DNA from: an uncultured Bacteroidota bacterium
GTDB lineage: Bacteria > Bacteroidota > Bacteroidia > Chitinophagales > Chitinophagaceae
DNA: 64,000 nucleotides
Assembly: GCA_903903635.1 (NCBI GenBank)
Contig: CAIUZK010000040.1
Coordinates: forward strand, 29,699-93,698
Direction of reading: 5' to 3'
Shown: piece after piece, positions 9,692 through 17,554 of the stretch
Layout of the letters: every line of letters begins with the position of its first letter
Numbering within the stretch: position 1 is the stretch's first letter
Made by a program: the position numbers and the translations under genes
Notes under the pieces: model-generated
What the model saw: the letters and a program-made list of their open reading frames with translations, nothing else
Database searches by the model: none
What the model was told of the DNA's origin: nothing

Positions 9692-10090
9692 ATGAAAAAA
9701 ACAATTTTAATGAGCGCTGTAGTAGGCTTCTCAATTGTATGCTTCGCATTCATGCCAGGAGATAAAAAACCATGGAATGCACCAGCAGCAGCAGCATCTA
9801 AGGCAAATCCACAAAAAGGCCCGGAATCAATTGCAAATGGTAAAACATTATTTGCAAAACATTGCGCATCGTGCCATGGTAAAACTGGTCTTGGAGATGG
9901 TACAAAGGCTTCAGAGTTGAAAACTGAGCCAGGCGATTTTTCAAAGGCAGCATTCCAGACACAGTCTGATGGTTCTTTGTTCTTTAAGATCTCTGAAGGA
10001 CGTGATGATATGCCAAGCTTCAAGAAGAAAATGCCGGAAGCAAACGACATATGGGATGTAGTGAATTTTGTAAGGACTTTGAAGAAATAA
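9692..10090 (+). CDS. Monoheme c-type cytochrome
   Basis: A 132-residue protein with an N-terminal hydrophobic segment (about residues 3-20) that serves as signal or anchor. One heme motif, CASCH, is followed by GKTGLGDG, and the axial Met is probably in DDMPSF. The C-terminal WDVVNFVRTLKK helix matches three other small cytochromes in the window (19978, 23187, 48675). It is the expected soluble carrier between an inner-membrane quinol dehydrogenase and periplasmic cytochromes. It is transcribed from its own operator region and followed by a strong terminator, so it is separate from the FeS/NrfD genes that come next. Confidence 0.88.
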   Translation: MKKTILMSAVVGFSIVCFAFMPGDKKPWNAPAAAASKANPQKGPESIANGKTLFAKHCASCHGKTGLGDGTKASELKTEPGDFSKAAFQTQSDGSLFFKISEGRDDMPSFKKKMPEANDIWDVVNFVRTLKK

Positions 10091-10109
10091 TTATTACAGA
10101 TTCTCTTTT

Positions 10110-10172
10110 AATGTTCTTATGAACATTTCCGGGCTGCTAGTGGTTGTGTTTTATAGCAGCCCGGATTTTTTT
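10110..10172 (+). terminator. Dyad plus intrinsic terminator
   Basis: A perfect 7+4+7 palindrome AATGTTC/GAACATT (10110-10127) is immediately followed by a terminator hairpin with arms CCGGGCTGCTA (10129-10139) and TAGCAGCCCGG (10154-10164) and a T-run. The first palindrome may be part of the terminator or an independent site. Confidence 0.75.
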
Positions 10173-10289
10173 AAAATACTGAAGTCAGGTTACCGGTTAA
10201 AATTAAGAATAGAGATTACAAGCAGGCATAGTGTATAAGTGGTAATTGCCTGGATTGATAAAGGCCGCAAAAATTAAAACCTCTTTTAT

Positions 10290-10526
10290 ATGCAAATCAT
10301 TGAAAAAAAAGTTACCCGCAGAAAAGCCGTTGGTTGGTTAGGTGTACTATCACTGGTCGCCATGGCAGGAGCAGCATTAAATCCGTGGAAGAATAAGAAA
10401 AATCCGCGCACAGTAAAAATGCTTACCCAGGATGGTAAGCTGGTTGAAATTGATGCCTCGTTATTGGCATCAAACGCACAAAAAATATCAGATAAGGAAC
10501 TTCAGAATTGGGTTAGCAGTAAATAA
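10290..10526 (+). CDS. Small Tat-type membrane or secreted protein of the FeS/NrfD module
   Basis: A 78-residue protein starting MQIIEKK. TRRKAVGW followed by a hydrophobic stretch (residues ~14-29) resembles a twin-arginine signal. The remaining segment contains VKMLTQDGKLVEIDASLL, which aligns with the region just after the signal in the two 4Fe-4S proteins at 10552 (VKLLSVDGEVIEVD) and 16524 (VKLLSPNGKVYEAD). It therefore looks like a stand-alone copy of that N-terminal segment without iron-sulfur domains. It lies 25 bp before the FeS gene and is probably a small subunit of the same complex. No functional name is known to me. Confidence 0.75.
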   Translation: MQIIEKKVTRRKAVGWLGVLSLVAMAGAALNPWKNKKNPRTVKMLTQDGKLVEIDASLLASNAQKISDKELQNWVSSK

Positions 10527-10551
10527 CCGATTTTCTAATTAATATATACTC

Positions 10552-11481
10552 ATGGACACAAATAACACTTCGCGTAAAGAATTTCTTGCATCGTTAGTTA
10601 CTACAGGTCTGGTCCTCGCAGGATGTTCTTCAAAGAAGACCCCGTTTGAAACGGGGGCTGATGAGTCTGTAAAACCTACAGGCGAAAAAGTTAAGCTACT
10701 CTCAGTTGATGGTGAGGTAATAGAAGTTGATAAAGCCTTCCTCAAGCCAGTTCCGAATCTTCCGGCTATATCGAATAGTGAGGAAAGAAAAGGTATTCCA
10801 GGCAAAAAATTTGTAATGGTCATTGACCTTTCAAGATGTAAAAATCTTCGCAAATGCCAGGCGGCCTGCAATCATATGCACCACGTTCATTCCAATCTTA
10901 ACTGGCTTAAGATATACCCGATGGACGTAGGAGAAAAGACCGCCCCTTACTGGCAACCAACTACCTGTATGCATTGTGATGAACCACCGTGTGTAAAGGT
11001 TTGTCCGGTGGATGCTACATTCAAAAGGCAGGATGGTATTGTACTTATAGACAGCGACCGCTGTATAGGTTGTCGTTTCTGTATGGCTGCCTGTCCTTAC
11101 TCAATAAGGGTGTTTAACTGGGAAAAACCAGATACTATTCCGGAAGAACTTTGTGGACAACCATATTCCTGTGAAACCAGTGTGCCGCAAAAGAAAGGAA
11201 CAGTAGGTAAATGTGATTTCTGCCCTGATATGGCCAGGAAAAACGAATTGCCGCATTGCGTTTCAGCATGTCCGAATGGAACCTTCTTCTACGGAGATTA
11301 CAATGAAGATAGTGTAACCAATGGAGCTGAGACCTTCCGTTTAAGCGATTTGCTTAAGGATAAAGCAGGTTACCAGCTGATGCCTGAGTTGGGTACTAAA
11401 CCTAGTGTTTATTATCTGCCACCTGCAGCCCGTAACTTCCCATTTGAGAAAGGGCTTGAAAATGATAAAGAAAAAATTTAA
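10552..11481 (+). CDS. 4Fe-4S ferredoxin-type electron-transfer subunit (NrfC/PsrB/DmsB family), lipoprotein
   Basis: A 309-residue protein. The N-terminus has SRKEFL followed by a hydrophobic stretch and LAGC, which reads as a Tat-like lipoprotein signal with a Lys in place of the second Arg. Cysteine clusters follow in the usual order of this family: CKNLRKCQAAC, CMHCDEPPCVKVCP, CIGCRFCMAACP and CDFCPDMARKNELPHCVSACP. In the first cluster the second cysteine of C-X2-C-X2-C-X3-C is Leu, whereas the paralogue at 16524 has the full set. It would pass electrons from the NrfD-type quinol-oxidising subunit next door. No molybdopterin subunit is encoded nearby. Confidence 0.9.
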   Translation: MDTNNTSRKEFLASLVTTGLVLAGCSSKKTPFETGADESVKPTGEKVKLLSVDGEVIEVDKAFLKPVPNLPAISNSEERKGIPGKKFVMVIDLSRCKNLRKCQAACNHMHHVHSNLNWLKIYPMDVGEKTAPYWQPTTCMHCDEPPCVKVCPVDATFKRQDGIVLIDSDRCIGCRFCMAACPYSIRVFNWEKPDTIPEELCGQPYSCETSVPQKKGTVGKCDFCPDMARKNELPHCVSACPNGTFFYGDYNEDSVTNGAETFRLSDLLKDKAGYQLMPELGTKPSVYYLPPAARNFPFEKGLENDKEKI

Positions 11482-11500
11482 TCACTTAAAATAATTCAAA

Positions 11501-12877
11501 GTGGAAAATTCAACCTCAAAAGTTATTGATAAAAATGCCATTATTGCTCCTTTGCATGGTAATGGTACCAAAAAGAAAGGTGCTTTGACCGACGAAGAAA
11601 TAATTTCCGACCTGTTGCCAAGAAAATTCGGGCCCTTGGGAATGATTTGGGTTGGTATATTGTTATGTTTTTGCGCGGTAGGGGTATTTGCCTATATCCT
11701 TCAGCTAAAGAATGGATTGATCGTAACAGGTATGCGTGATTATGCATCCTGGGGAATCTACATTTCTAATTTCGTATTCTTTGTGGCGATCAGCCTTGTG
11801 GGTTCACTGATTACTGCGGTGTTAAGGTTAACGGGCGTGCATTGGGCTACGCCGCTTACCAGGATAGCGGAGATAATAGCGGTATCGGCCATCACATTTG
11901 CTGCAATAATTATTATTGTTGATATGGGGCGCCCTGAGCGGTTCTATAATCTTTTCTTATTTGGCAGGTTGCAGTCGCCGATCATATGGGACGTAACGGT
12001 GATCACAACTTATTTCTTTATCAGCTTGTTGTTACTGTATATACCATTGTTGCCGGATATGAAGATATTGCTGGCCACCAAAGAAAAGACAGCATTTTTC
12101 AAATTGTATAAATTCCTGGGGTCCTTCTGGAAAGGTACACATCTTCAGTTCCGCATTAGTAAAAAAGCAATCAATATCCTTTGTATTGCGATTGTTCCGG
12201 TGGCCTTTAGTATCCACACTGTAACATCGTGGTTGTTTGCAACAACCTACCGTCCGGGATGGGATAGTACCAATTTCGGACCTTACTTTATATCAGGCGC
12301 ATTTCTGGTTGGGTCGGGCGCAGTTACTGTGGCCATGTACATCTTCCGTAAATACTACAATCTGAAGAATTATATTACTTATGATCATTTTGACAAGATG
12401 GGTAAGATCGTGGTTATGCTTGGTCTGTTATACCTGTACTTCAATGTAAATGAATATCTGATTCCTGCGTTTAAAATGAAGAAACCTGAAGAGGGATTTC
12501 TGGACAGTTTGTTTGTAGGTGATTTTGCACCCTTGTTCTGGTCTGCAATATTAGGAGGTATGATCATACCGATAATAGTACTGTTGTTCAAAAAAGGCCG
12601 TCATCCGTTCCCAATGTTTATTTGCGGCATCATGATCGTAGTAGGCGCATGGTTCAAGAGGTATCTGATTGTTACGCCTACTTTGCTTCATCCGTTCCTG
12701 CCTATGCACAATGTGCCGGAAAGTTATAAGCACTATTTCCCAAGCTGGCAAGAGTGGGCAATAGCCTGTGGCTCATTGGCCGGAGCACTTTTGATAGTAA
12801 CCATATTCGCCAGGATTTTTCCAATTATTCCAATTCAAGAAACTTTAATTGAACAACATGAAAAGGCAAATCATTAA
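11501..12877 (+). CDS. NrfD/PsrC-type integral membrane quinol-interacting subunit
   Basis: A 458-residue membrane protein with about ten hydrophobic segments. It starts at GTG 11501, reading MENSTSK. The choice is supported by the paralogue at 17555, which also begins MEN. Family features include SWGIYISNF, DMGRPERFYN, and HTVTSWLFATTYRPGWDS, typical of NrfD-like subunits of PsrC and alternative-complex-III type. These proteins exchange electrons with (mena)quinol and an extracytoplasmic FeS partner, here the gene 19 bp upstream. Its 3' end overlaps the next gene by 20 bp. The substrate side of the complex is unknown. Confidence 0.9.
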   Translation: MENSTSKVIDKNAIIAPLHGNGTKKKGALTDEEIISDLLPRKFGPLGMIWVGILLCFCAVGVFAYILQLKNGLIVTGMRDYASWGIYISNFVFFVAISLVGSLITAVLRLTGVHWATPLTRIAEIIAVSAITFAAIIIIVDMGRPERFYNLFLFGRLQSPIIWDVTVITTYFFISLLLLYIPLLPDMKILLATKEKTAFFKLYKFLGSFWKGTHLQFRISKKAINILCIAIVPVAFSIHTVTSWLFATTYRPGWDSTNFGPYFISGAFLVGSGAVTVAMYIFRKYYNLKNYITYDHFDKMGKIVVMLGLLYLYFNVNEYLIPAFKMKKPEEGFLDSLFVGDFAPLFWSAILGGMIIPIIVLLFKKGRHPFPMFICGIMIVVGAWFKRYLIVTPTLLHPFLPMHNVPESYKHYFPSWQEWAIACGSLAGALLIVTIFARIFPIIPIQETLIEQHEKANH

Positions 12878-13763
12878 TATCTGTATAGGCGCGATCTTCA
12901 TTCTGTCCTCAGGTCTTTCGGCCGTGCCGTCAATGGCACAGGATAAGGAGAAGAGCCCTTTAAAAGTAAGTATATCTTATTACACAAGCGATAATAAGCT
13001 GCCGTATCTTATAGTTAACGCCAAGGCAAAGAAGGATGGAAAATTTCAACCTGTAGCCGGCGCTGAGATCAAGCTTTATCTGGATAAAGATTCAACCGGT
13101 AAGGGTATAGGATTGATAGGTAAAGTTGTTACCAGCGAAAAGGGAAGGGCAGGAACAGACATACCTCCATCATTGGAGAAGATATGGAAATCAAACTCAA
13201 GCCACACCTTTGTTGCGGTAACCGATAAGACAAAGGATTATGATGAAACCAGCACTGATATTACTGTAGCCAAATCAAGGATAATAATTGATACGGCCGA
13301 TGATAAGAATGTTGTTGCTACCGTATCGGAATTTAAAGGCAATGACTGGGTGCCGGTAAAAGGGGTGGAAGTAAAATTGGGTATCAAGAGGTTGTGTGGT
13401 GATCTGCAGATAGGTGAAGAACAGAGCTATACAACTGATTCATTAGGTAAAGTGAAAGGGGAGTTTAAGAAAACAGGCATTCCCGGTAATAAAAATGGGG
13501 ATATTGTTCTTGTAGCCAAGGTGGAAGATAATGACACTTATGGTAGTATCAGGATCGAAAAGACTGCGCCATGGGGTAAGCGTTTCTTAGCCGATAACGA
13601 CTTTTTTACACGGGCGCTGTGGGGTTCTCAGTTTCATTCTCCATTCTGGCTGGTATTTATGGCTTACTCTATTGTAATAGGCGTTTGGGGCACCATCATT
13701 TATCTGATTTTCCTGATTCTGAAAATTAAGAAATTGGGTAAGCAGGAAGAAATGCTGAAATAG
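12858..13763 (+). CDS. Membrane-anchored Ig-like protein of the FeS/NrfD module
   Basis: A 301-residue protein from ATG 12858 (MKRQIIN), which overlaps the end of the NrfD gene by 20 bp; a TTG at 12849 is also in frame. It has a signal peptide to about PSMAQ, two beta-rich domains of roughly 100 residues (KAKKDGKFQPVAGAEIKLYL; WVPVKGVEVKLGIKR), and one C-terminal transmembrane helix (FWLVFMAYSIVIGVWGTII) with a short basic tail. The protein at 19012 has the same layout and sits at the same place in the second module, so it is likely a subunit of both complexes. The function is unknown. Confidence 0.8.
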   Translation: MKRQIINICIGAIFILSSGLSAVPSMAQDKEKSPLKVSISYYTSDNKLPYLIVNAKAKKDGKFQPVAGAEIKLYLDKDSTGKGIGLIGKVVTSEKGRAGTDIPPSLEKIWKSNSSHTFVAVTDKTKDYDETSTDITVAKSRIIIDTADDKNVVATVSEFKGNDWVPVKGVEVKLGIKRLCGDLQIGEEQSYTTDSLGKVKGEFKKTGIPGNKNGDIVLVAKVEDNDTYGSIRIEKTAPWGKRFLADNDFFTRALWGSQFHSPFWLVFMAYSIVIGVWGTIIYLIFLILKIKKLGKQEEMLK

Positions 13764-13788
13764 AATTTTGTTGATTTTGGTTATATTG

Positions 13789-13820
13789 CCTCGCTTGTCA
13801 TTCGACAGGCGAGGTTTTTT
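13789..13820 (+). terminator. Intrinsic terminator
   Basis: Arms CCTCGCTTGTC (from 13789) and GACAGGCGAGG (to 13814), with one T-G wobble, followed by a T-run to 13820. Confidence 0.8.
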
Positions 13821-13923
13821 CTTTCGTATCTCCATTTACCCCCAGCCAGTATCTTTATTTTCTTACATGCCCTAAGTTCCCGCATAGTAATTCTTTGGTT
13901 TTTGTGGGTTAAAGGTTGGAAAT

Positions 13924-13959
13924 TTGCGAAAACGCATGAATTCGTCTGATATAGATCAT
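13924..13959. promoter_or_regulatory. Tandem heterotypic dyad operator before MarR gene
   Basis: TTGCG-AAAA-CGCAT at 13924-13937 and CTGAT-ATAG-ATCAT at 13946-13959, starts 22 bp apart. An ATG at 13936 falls inside the first dyad, which argues against that ATG being the real start of the MarR gene. Confidence 0.65.
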
Positions 13960-14088
13960 TGTCAAGACATTGAGACTCAGATACTTTTGTTAAAAGGAAT
14001 TAGTAATCTGGCTATCAGGAGAACTTTTAATATTCTTTGGAACTTTGAAACCGGATATCAAATTTTGTTACCGTCATATAATCAGATC

Positions 14089-14649
14089 ATGAAACTTGAA
14101 ACAGAAATACGTCAGGCAAAACCGTTCAGAAATGAATACCACAAAGCCGTAGTGAATATTATTTATTCAGGAAAATGGATGCTTCAATTTGTGACGGATC
14201 TTGTAAAAGAATATGGACTTACTCCCCAGCAATATAACATTCTTCGCATTTTGCGGGGAACATATCCGGAAGCCATGGGCGTACTACAGATACGTAATAG
14301 AATGCTCGACCGCATGAGTGATGCATCAAGGATTGTTGAATTGCTGAGAAAAAAGGGGCTTGTGGAAAGAAATACATGTGAAGATAACAGACGGAAAATG
14401 GATGTGATAATCACAGAGGCCGGATTAAATGTGCTTGAAGTCCTTGAAAAGGAAAATGAAACCATGGACAAGCAACTGGAATCATTAGATGAACAGGAGA
14501 TTGCCCAACTGAATTATCTTCTTGATAAGGTGAGAGGTTCCGGTAATGAGCAAAAGGTTCAAACTTCAAAGGTGGTAAAGTCGGTAATTCCTAATTATAA
14601 AATTCTGAATCCTGATTATCAGGAGGCAGTTCAAGCAAGGGTAGGGTAG
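14089..14649 (+). CDS. MarR-family winged-helix transcriptional regulator
   Basis: A 186-residue protein from ATG 14089, reading MKLETEIRQ. This start matches the usual N-terminus of Bacteroidota MarR proteins. An in-frame ATG at 13936 would add 51 residues without family similarity and would put the tandem operator inside the gene. The wHTH spans about residues 48-120 (LTPQQYNILRILRG; recognition helix region MSDASRIVELLRKKGLVER; wing NRRKMDVIIT). MarR proteins usually sense small molecules or redox state and repress. It lies between the first FeS/NrfD module and an FNR-type regulator, so it may contribute to control of the respiratory genes. Confidence 0.85.
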   Translation: MKLETEIRQAKPFRNEYHKAVVNIIYSGKWMLQFVTDLVKEYGLTPQQYNILRILRGTYPEAMGVLQIRNRMLDRMSDASRIVELLRKKGLVERNTCEDNRRKMDVIITEAGLNVLEVLEKENETMDKQLESLDEQEIAQLNYLLDKVRGSGNEQKVQTSKVVKSVIPNYKILNPDYQEAVQARVG

Positions 14650-14728
14650 TTTTTCATTGTCTGTTTTATCCCTGTAGTAAATACTTTTTCTTGTGATGTT
14701 CCATATCATAAGAGGTTGTTGCGGTTTT

Positions 14729-14764
14729 CTGATCTTAATCATTTCTTATACTGATATAGGTCAT
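14729..14764. promoter_or_regulatory. Tandem dyad operator before FNR-type regulator 1
   Basis: CTGAT-CTTA-ATCAT at 14729-14742 and CTGAT-ATAG-GTCAT at 14751-14764, starts 22 bp apart. This is a possible autoregulatory or cross-regulatory site. Confidence 0.65.
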
Positions 14765-14974
14765 AGGCTTCCTGTCCGTTCATTTGGAAATTTGATTTAA
14801 GGGAATTGTCATATTTGTTTTAGGACGAAAATGGCAATTAAGGGAGGTTGATTTTTCTGAAGATTGTACTCGCCAATTCAATATCTCACTTCTCCCGTTG
14901 CACTGATCACTGTTATTGTAACATTTAGGTTAGGGCTATTTATTTTGGATTTTAAATCTGCAACCAGAAAGGAA

Positions 14975-15736
14975 TTGGGAAAGATAAATTGTAAAAACTG
15001 CATCAATGCAGAGTGCTTTGTAAAATGCTGTTCCCGTAAGTGGCTGAATAAAATTGACGGATTAAAATGTCAGTTTTTATACAAAAAAAACCAGGATATT
15101 ATATTTGAAGGATCAGAAGTTTTTGGTGTTTTCTTTATACAGCAGGGAAAGGTAAAGGTATTTACAAAAGGGTTGAAAGGTCGGGAACAGATAGTTCGCT
15201 TTGCCACTGATGGCCATATTCTTGGGCATCGGGGTATAGGTTCAGATATCTATCCCATCAGCGCCGCGGCTATGGAAGACTCGAAAATTTGTTTTATTGA
15301 GAATGATACCCTTAATGAAATGTTCTCCGCAAATCCGAAATTTTCTGTGGAGCTGATGATGTATTATTCACGGGAATTGAGGAAACTGGAAAACAGGGTA
15401 AAATACATCGCCCAAATGAACATCAGGGAGAAAACGGCCGAAGCCTTGTTGTTACTGTTTGAAATTTTCGGGATCAACAAACTGAATGAACTGAATATTT
15501 CTATCTCCCGCGACGATATAGCCAGTACAGCCGGCAGCACCAGGCAGCAGGTAACTTCTCAGCTTTCGGAATTTGAGAAGGATGGATTGATTGAAAAGCA
15601 TGGCAAAAGAATTGCTTTAAGCAAAATAGAGGAACTGAAAAAATTAGTCAGTCAGTTCAATGTTTATGTATCGCCTCAAACCGGGGTATTTAGCCTGAGC
15701 AATGTTAATCCCATTAATCCGGGCATAATTCACTGA
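14975..15736 (+). CDS. Crp/Fnr-family regulator 1 with FNR-type cysteines
   Basis: About 253 residues from TTG 14975. This start gives MGKINC and puts cysteines at positions 6, 9 and 14, the same as in the second regulator at 33502. AAAGGA (14968-14973) lies just upstream. The frame stays open to TTG 14864, which would add a 37-residue hydrophobic N-terminus (possible membrane segment); a GGGAGG at 14842-14847 makes this alternative worth noting. A cNMP-type beta-roll carries a distal Cys (SKICF), 92 residues after the third N-terminal Cys, close to the E. coli FNR arrangement. The C-terminal HTH has recognition helix STRQQVTSQL, which lacks the FNR E--SR contacts. Inferred role: oxygen or NO-responsive activator. 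Confidence 0.8.
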   Translation: MGKINCKNCINAECFVKCCSRKWLNKIDGLKCQFLYKKNQDIIFEGSEVFGVFFIQQGKVKVFTKGLKGREQIVRFATDGHILGHRGIGSDIYPISAAAMEDSKICFIENDTLNEMFSANPKFSVELMMYYSRELRKLENRVKYIAQMNIREKTAEALLLLFEIFGINKLNELNISISRDDIASTAGSTRQQVTSQLSEFEKDGLIEKHGKRIALSKIEELKKLVSQFNVYVSPQTGVFSLSNVNPINPGIIH

Positions 15737-15812
15737 TGATAAATCCGGATTCCCTGATTCTTCAAACCACAATTTTGCTGTTTCCTATAGCCTTCGGGTT
15801 CTCCGGCGGTTG

Positions 15813-16205
15813 CTAATTTGTTGCAGATGCTGCATCGCCAAGAGTAACGTCTTCGCTTATCCGGTTAAGCTCTTCTATAGTAAGGTTATATTTCTTCCTG
15901 ATTTCTTCGGAATAAATGTTCATGTAAAATTGATGTTTACTGTACCATTTATCATAAGCCGCCTGGTAGTATTTACGGGTAATCGCGATGTTGTGGTCGT
16001 TATTTTCCAGTTTTGATTCTAATTCTTTTTTAAGAGGAATTATAGCATTTGCCAGAGAATCAGCTTTGATAGCGGCAAATTTAGTTTCATTATAGATTTT
16101 CAATTTGTCTTCTTTGGAAATCCCTTGAATTGATTGCTGAAAATTGCTGCAACTTGCTATGCCTAAGCTAAGTATAGCTATGCTGCCAATAAATAAATTC
16201 TTCAT
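15813..16205 (-). CDS. Small lipoprotein of unknown function
   Basis: A 130-residue protein from ATG 16205 (MKNLFIG); an upstream TTG-type extension is unlikely. The signal peptide has a lipobox ending IASC at about residue 19. The rest is charged and helix-rich (KLKIYNETKFAAIKADSLANA; YDKWYSKHQFYMNIYSEEIRKKYNLT) with no recognised domain. It is transcribed against its neighbours and shares an upstream region with the FeS gene at 16524. I do not recognise a family. Confidence 0.7.
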   Translation of the reverse strand: MKNLFIGSIAILSLGIASCSNFQQSIQGISKEDKLKIYNETKFAAIKADSLANAIIPLKKELESKLENNDHNIAITRKYYQAAYDKWYSKHQFYMNIYSEEIRKKYNLTIEELNRISEDVTLGDAASATN

Positions 16206-16278
16206 AAAAAGCAGTTTTGTATGAATCAAATGTATATAGCAACCTGATTGGATGTGCGAAATGTCTGAAAATGGACAA

Positions 16279-16363
16279 TTTAGCCTAAGCTAAATCATAA
16301 AATGCGTTTTAGCTACCAGATACTTTTGTTTTATTCAACCGTTGTTATAACATCAATTGTTAT
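16279..16363. promoter_or_regulatory. Intergenic dyads between divergent lipoprotein and FeS genes
   Basis: The 318-bp gap 16206-16523 contains inverted repeats AGCTAAA/TTTAGCT (about 16289-16315) and ATAACA-N5-TGTTAT (16347-16363). No 22-bp dyad pair is present. The function is not known. Confidence 0.3.
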
Positions 16364-16523
16364 GCGGTCGGGCGGGAGAAAATAATTTGAGTTTTTAGGG
16401 TTAATAAAATAAAAATACGTAAAAGTGCGTAGCGGAATTTTATTGTAAAAAATCAATTAGAAGACATCGGTATCTTATTGCCGGACATGTAGAATTAATC
16501 TTTACCTCTAAATAAAATGCGCA

Positions 16524-17495
16524 ATGCAAAGTAACATTGAAGATGATCCAAAGAAAAATTCTGGTAGACGCGATTTCCTCAGGTTTGGGGCTATTGCTGC
16601 TGGTCTCACTATTGTAGGAGGCGGATTGCAAAAAGTTTTTTCCGGAGAAAAAGAGCCAGGAGAAAAGGTAAAACTGCTTTCTCCCAACGGGAAGGTTTAT
16701 GAAGCAGATACATCTGCCTTGTGTGAATTTCGCCCCACACCTGTATCAAATGCTGAAGCCCGCAAAGGTATTGAGGGTAAGAAATTTGTAATGGTGTTTG
16801 ACTTATCCAAATGCGACGGTTGTAAAAAATGCACTGAAGCCTGTCAGACTATGCATTATACTGAACCTGATCGCGAATGGATTAAGGTATTTACCATGCA
16901 TGATGCAAAAGCTGAAGCGCCGTATTATCTGCCGAAGCCCTGTTTTCATTGCGACAATCCAACCTGTACAAAGGTGTGCCCTGTAAATGCAACCTTTAAA
17001 AGGCAGGACGGTATTGTGCTGATTGATAATGAACGTTGCATAGGTTGCCGTATGTGTATGGCAGCCTGTCCCTATTCCACCAGGTTCTTTAACTGGAGTC
17101 ATCCGGGTTCTGCTCAGAGAGCTGCAGTGGGTAATATAACCTATTCGCCTGAGCAGAGTGTACCAAGAAGAATGGGTACGGTAGAGAAGTGCGACTTCTG
17201 TCCGGATATGATCAGGCAAGGCAAGCTACCGGCATGTGTTAGCGGATGCCCGATGGATGTGATTTATTTTGGCGATCAGAATGAAGATGCAGTTACCAAC
17301 TCATCAGGCGTAACAGTAAAGCTGAGCGCATTGCTTGAGCAGAATGCTGCATATCGTCTGTTAGAAGAGCTGGGTACAGAACCACGTGTTTATTATCTGC
17401 CGCCGAAGAACAGAAAATATCCTGCACCAGAAGCAGGCGCGGGAGAAGATGGTAAGCCCAAAAAACATTCAGCTATGGGTAGTATGCCAATGTGA
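16524..17495 (+). CDS. 4Fe-4S ferredoxin-type electron-transfer subunit (NrfC/PsrB family), Tat substrate
   Basis: A 323-residue paralogue of the protein at 10552. It has a clear twin-arginine signal, GRRDFLRFG, then a hydrophobic stretch and no lipobox. After the shared VKLLSPNGKVYEAD segment come four complete cysteine clusters: CDGCKKCTEACQ, CHCDNPTCTKVCP-like, CIGCRMCMAACP and CDFCPDMIRQGKLPACVSGCP. The C-terminus is rich in charged residues and glycine. It is expected to face the periplasm and take electrons from the NrfD protein encoded next. As in the first module, no molybdopterin subunit is present. Confidence 0.9.
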   Translation: MQSNIEDDPKKNSGRRDFLRFGAIAAGLTIVGGGLQKVFSGEKEPGEKVKLLSPNGKVYEADTSALCEFRPTPVSNAEARKGIEGKKFVMVFDLSKCDGCKKCTEACQTMHYTEPDREWIKVFTMHDAKAEAPYYLPKPCFHCDNPTCTKVCPVNATFKRQDGIVLIDNERCIGCRMCMAACPYSTRFFNWSHPGSAQRAAVGNITYSPEQSVPRRMGTVEKCDFCPDMIRQGKLPACVSGCPMDVIYFGDQNEDAVTNSSGVTVKLSALLEQNAAYRLLEELGTEPRVYYLPPKNRKYPAPEAGAGEDGKPKKHSAMGSMPM

Positions 17496-17554
17496 TCAGG
17501 CTTGATACAGGGATAAAAAAATAAAATTTCTTAAAACATAAAAATATTTCAATT

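Noticed and set aside
13936..14088. ATG 13936 as start of the MarR gene
   Set aside because: It lies inside a dyad of the tandem operator, and the extra 51 residues have no family similarity; ATG 14089 gives the usual MKLE start.
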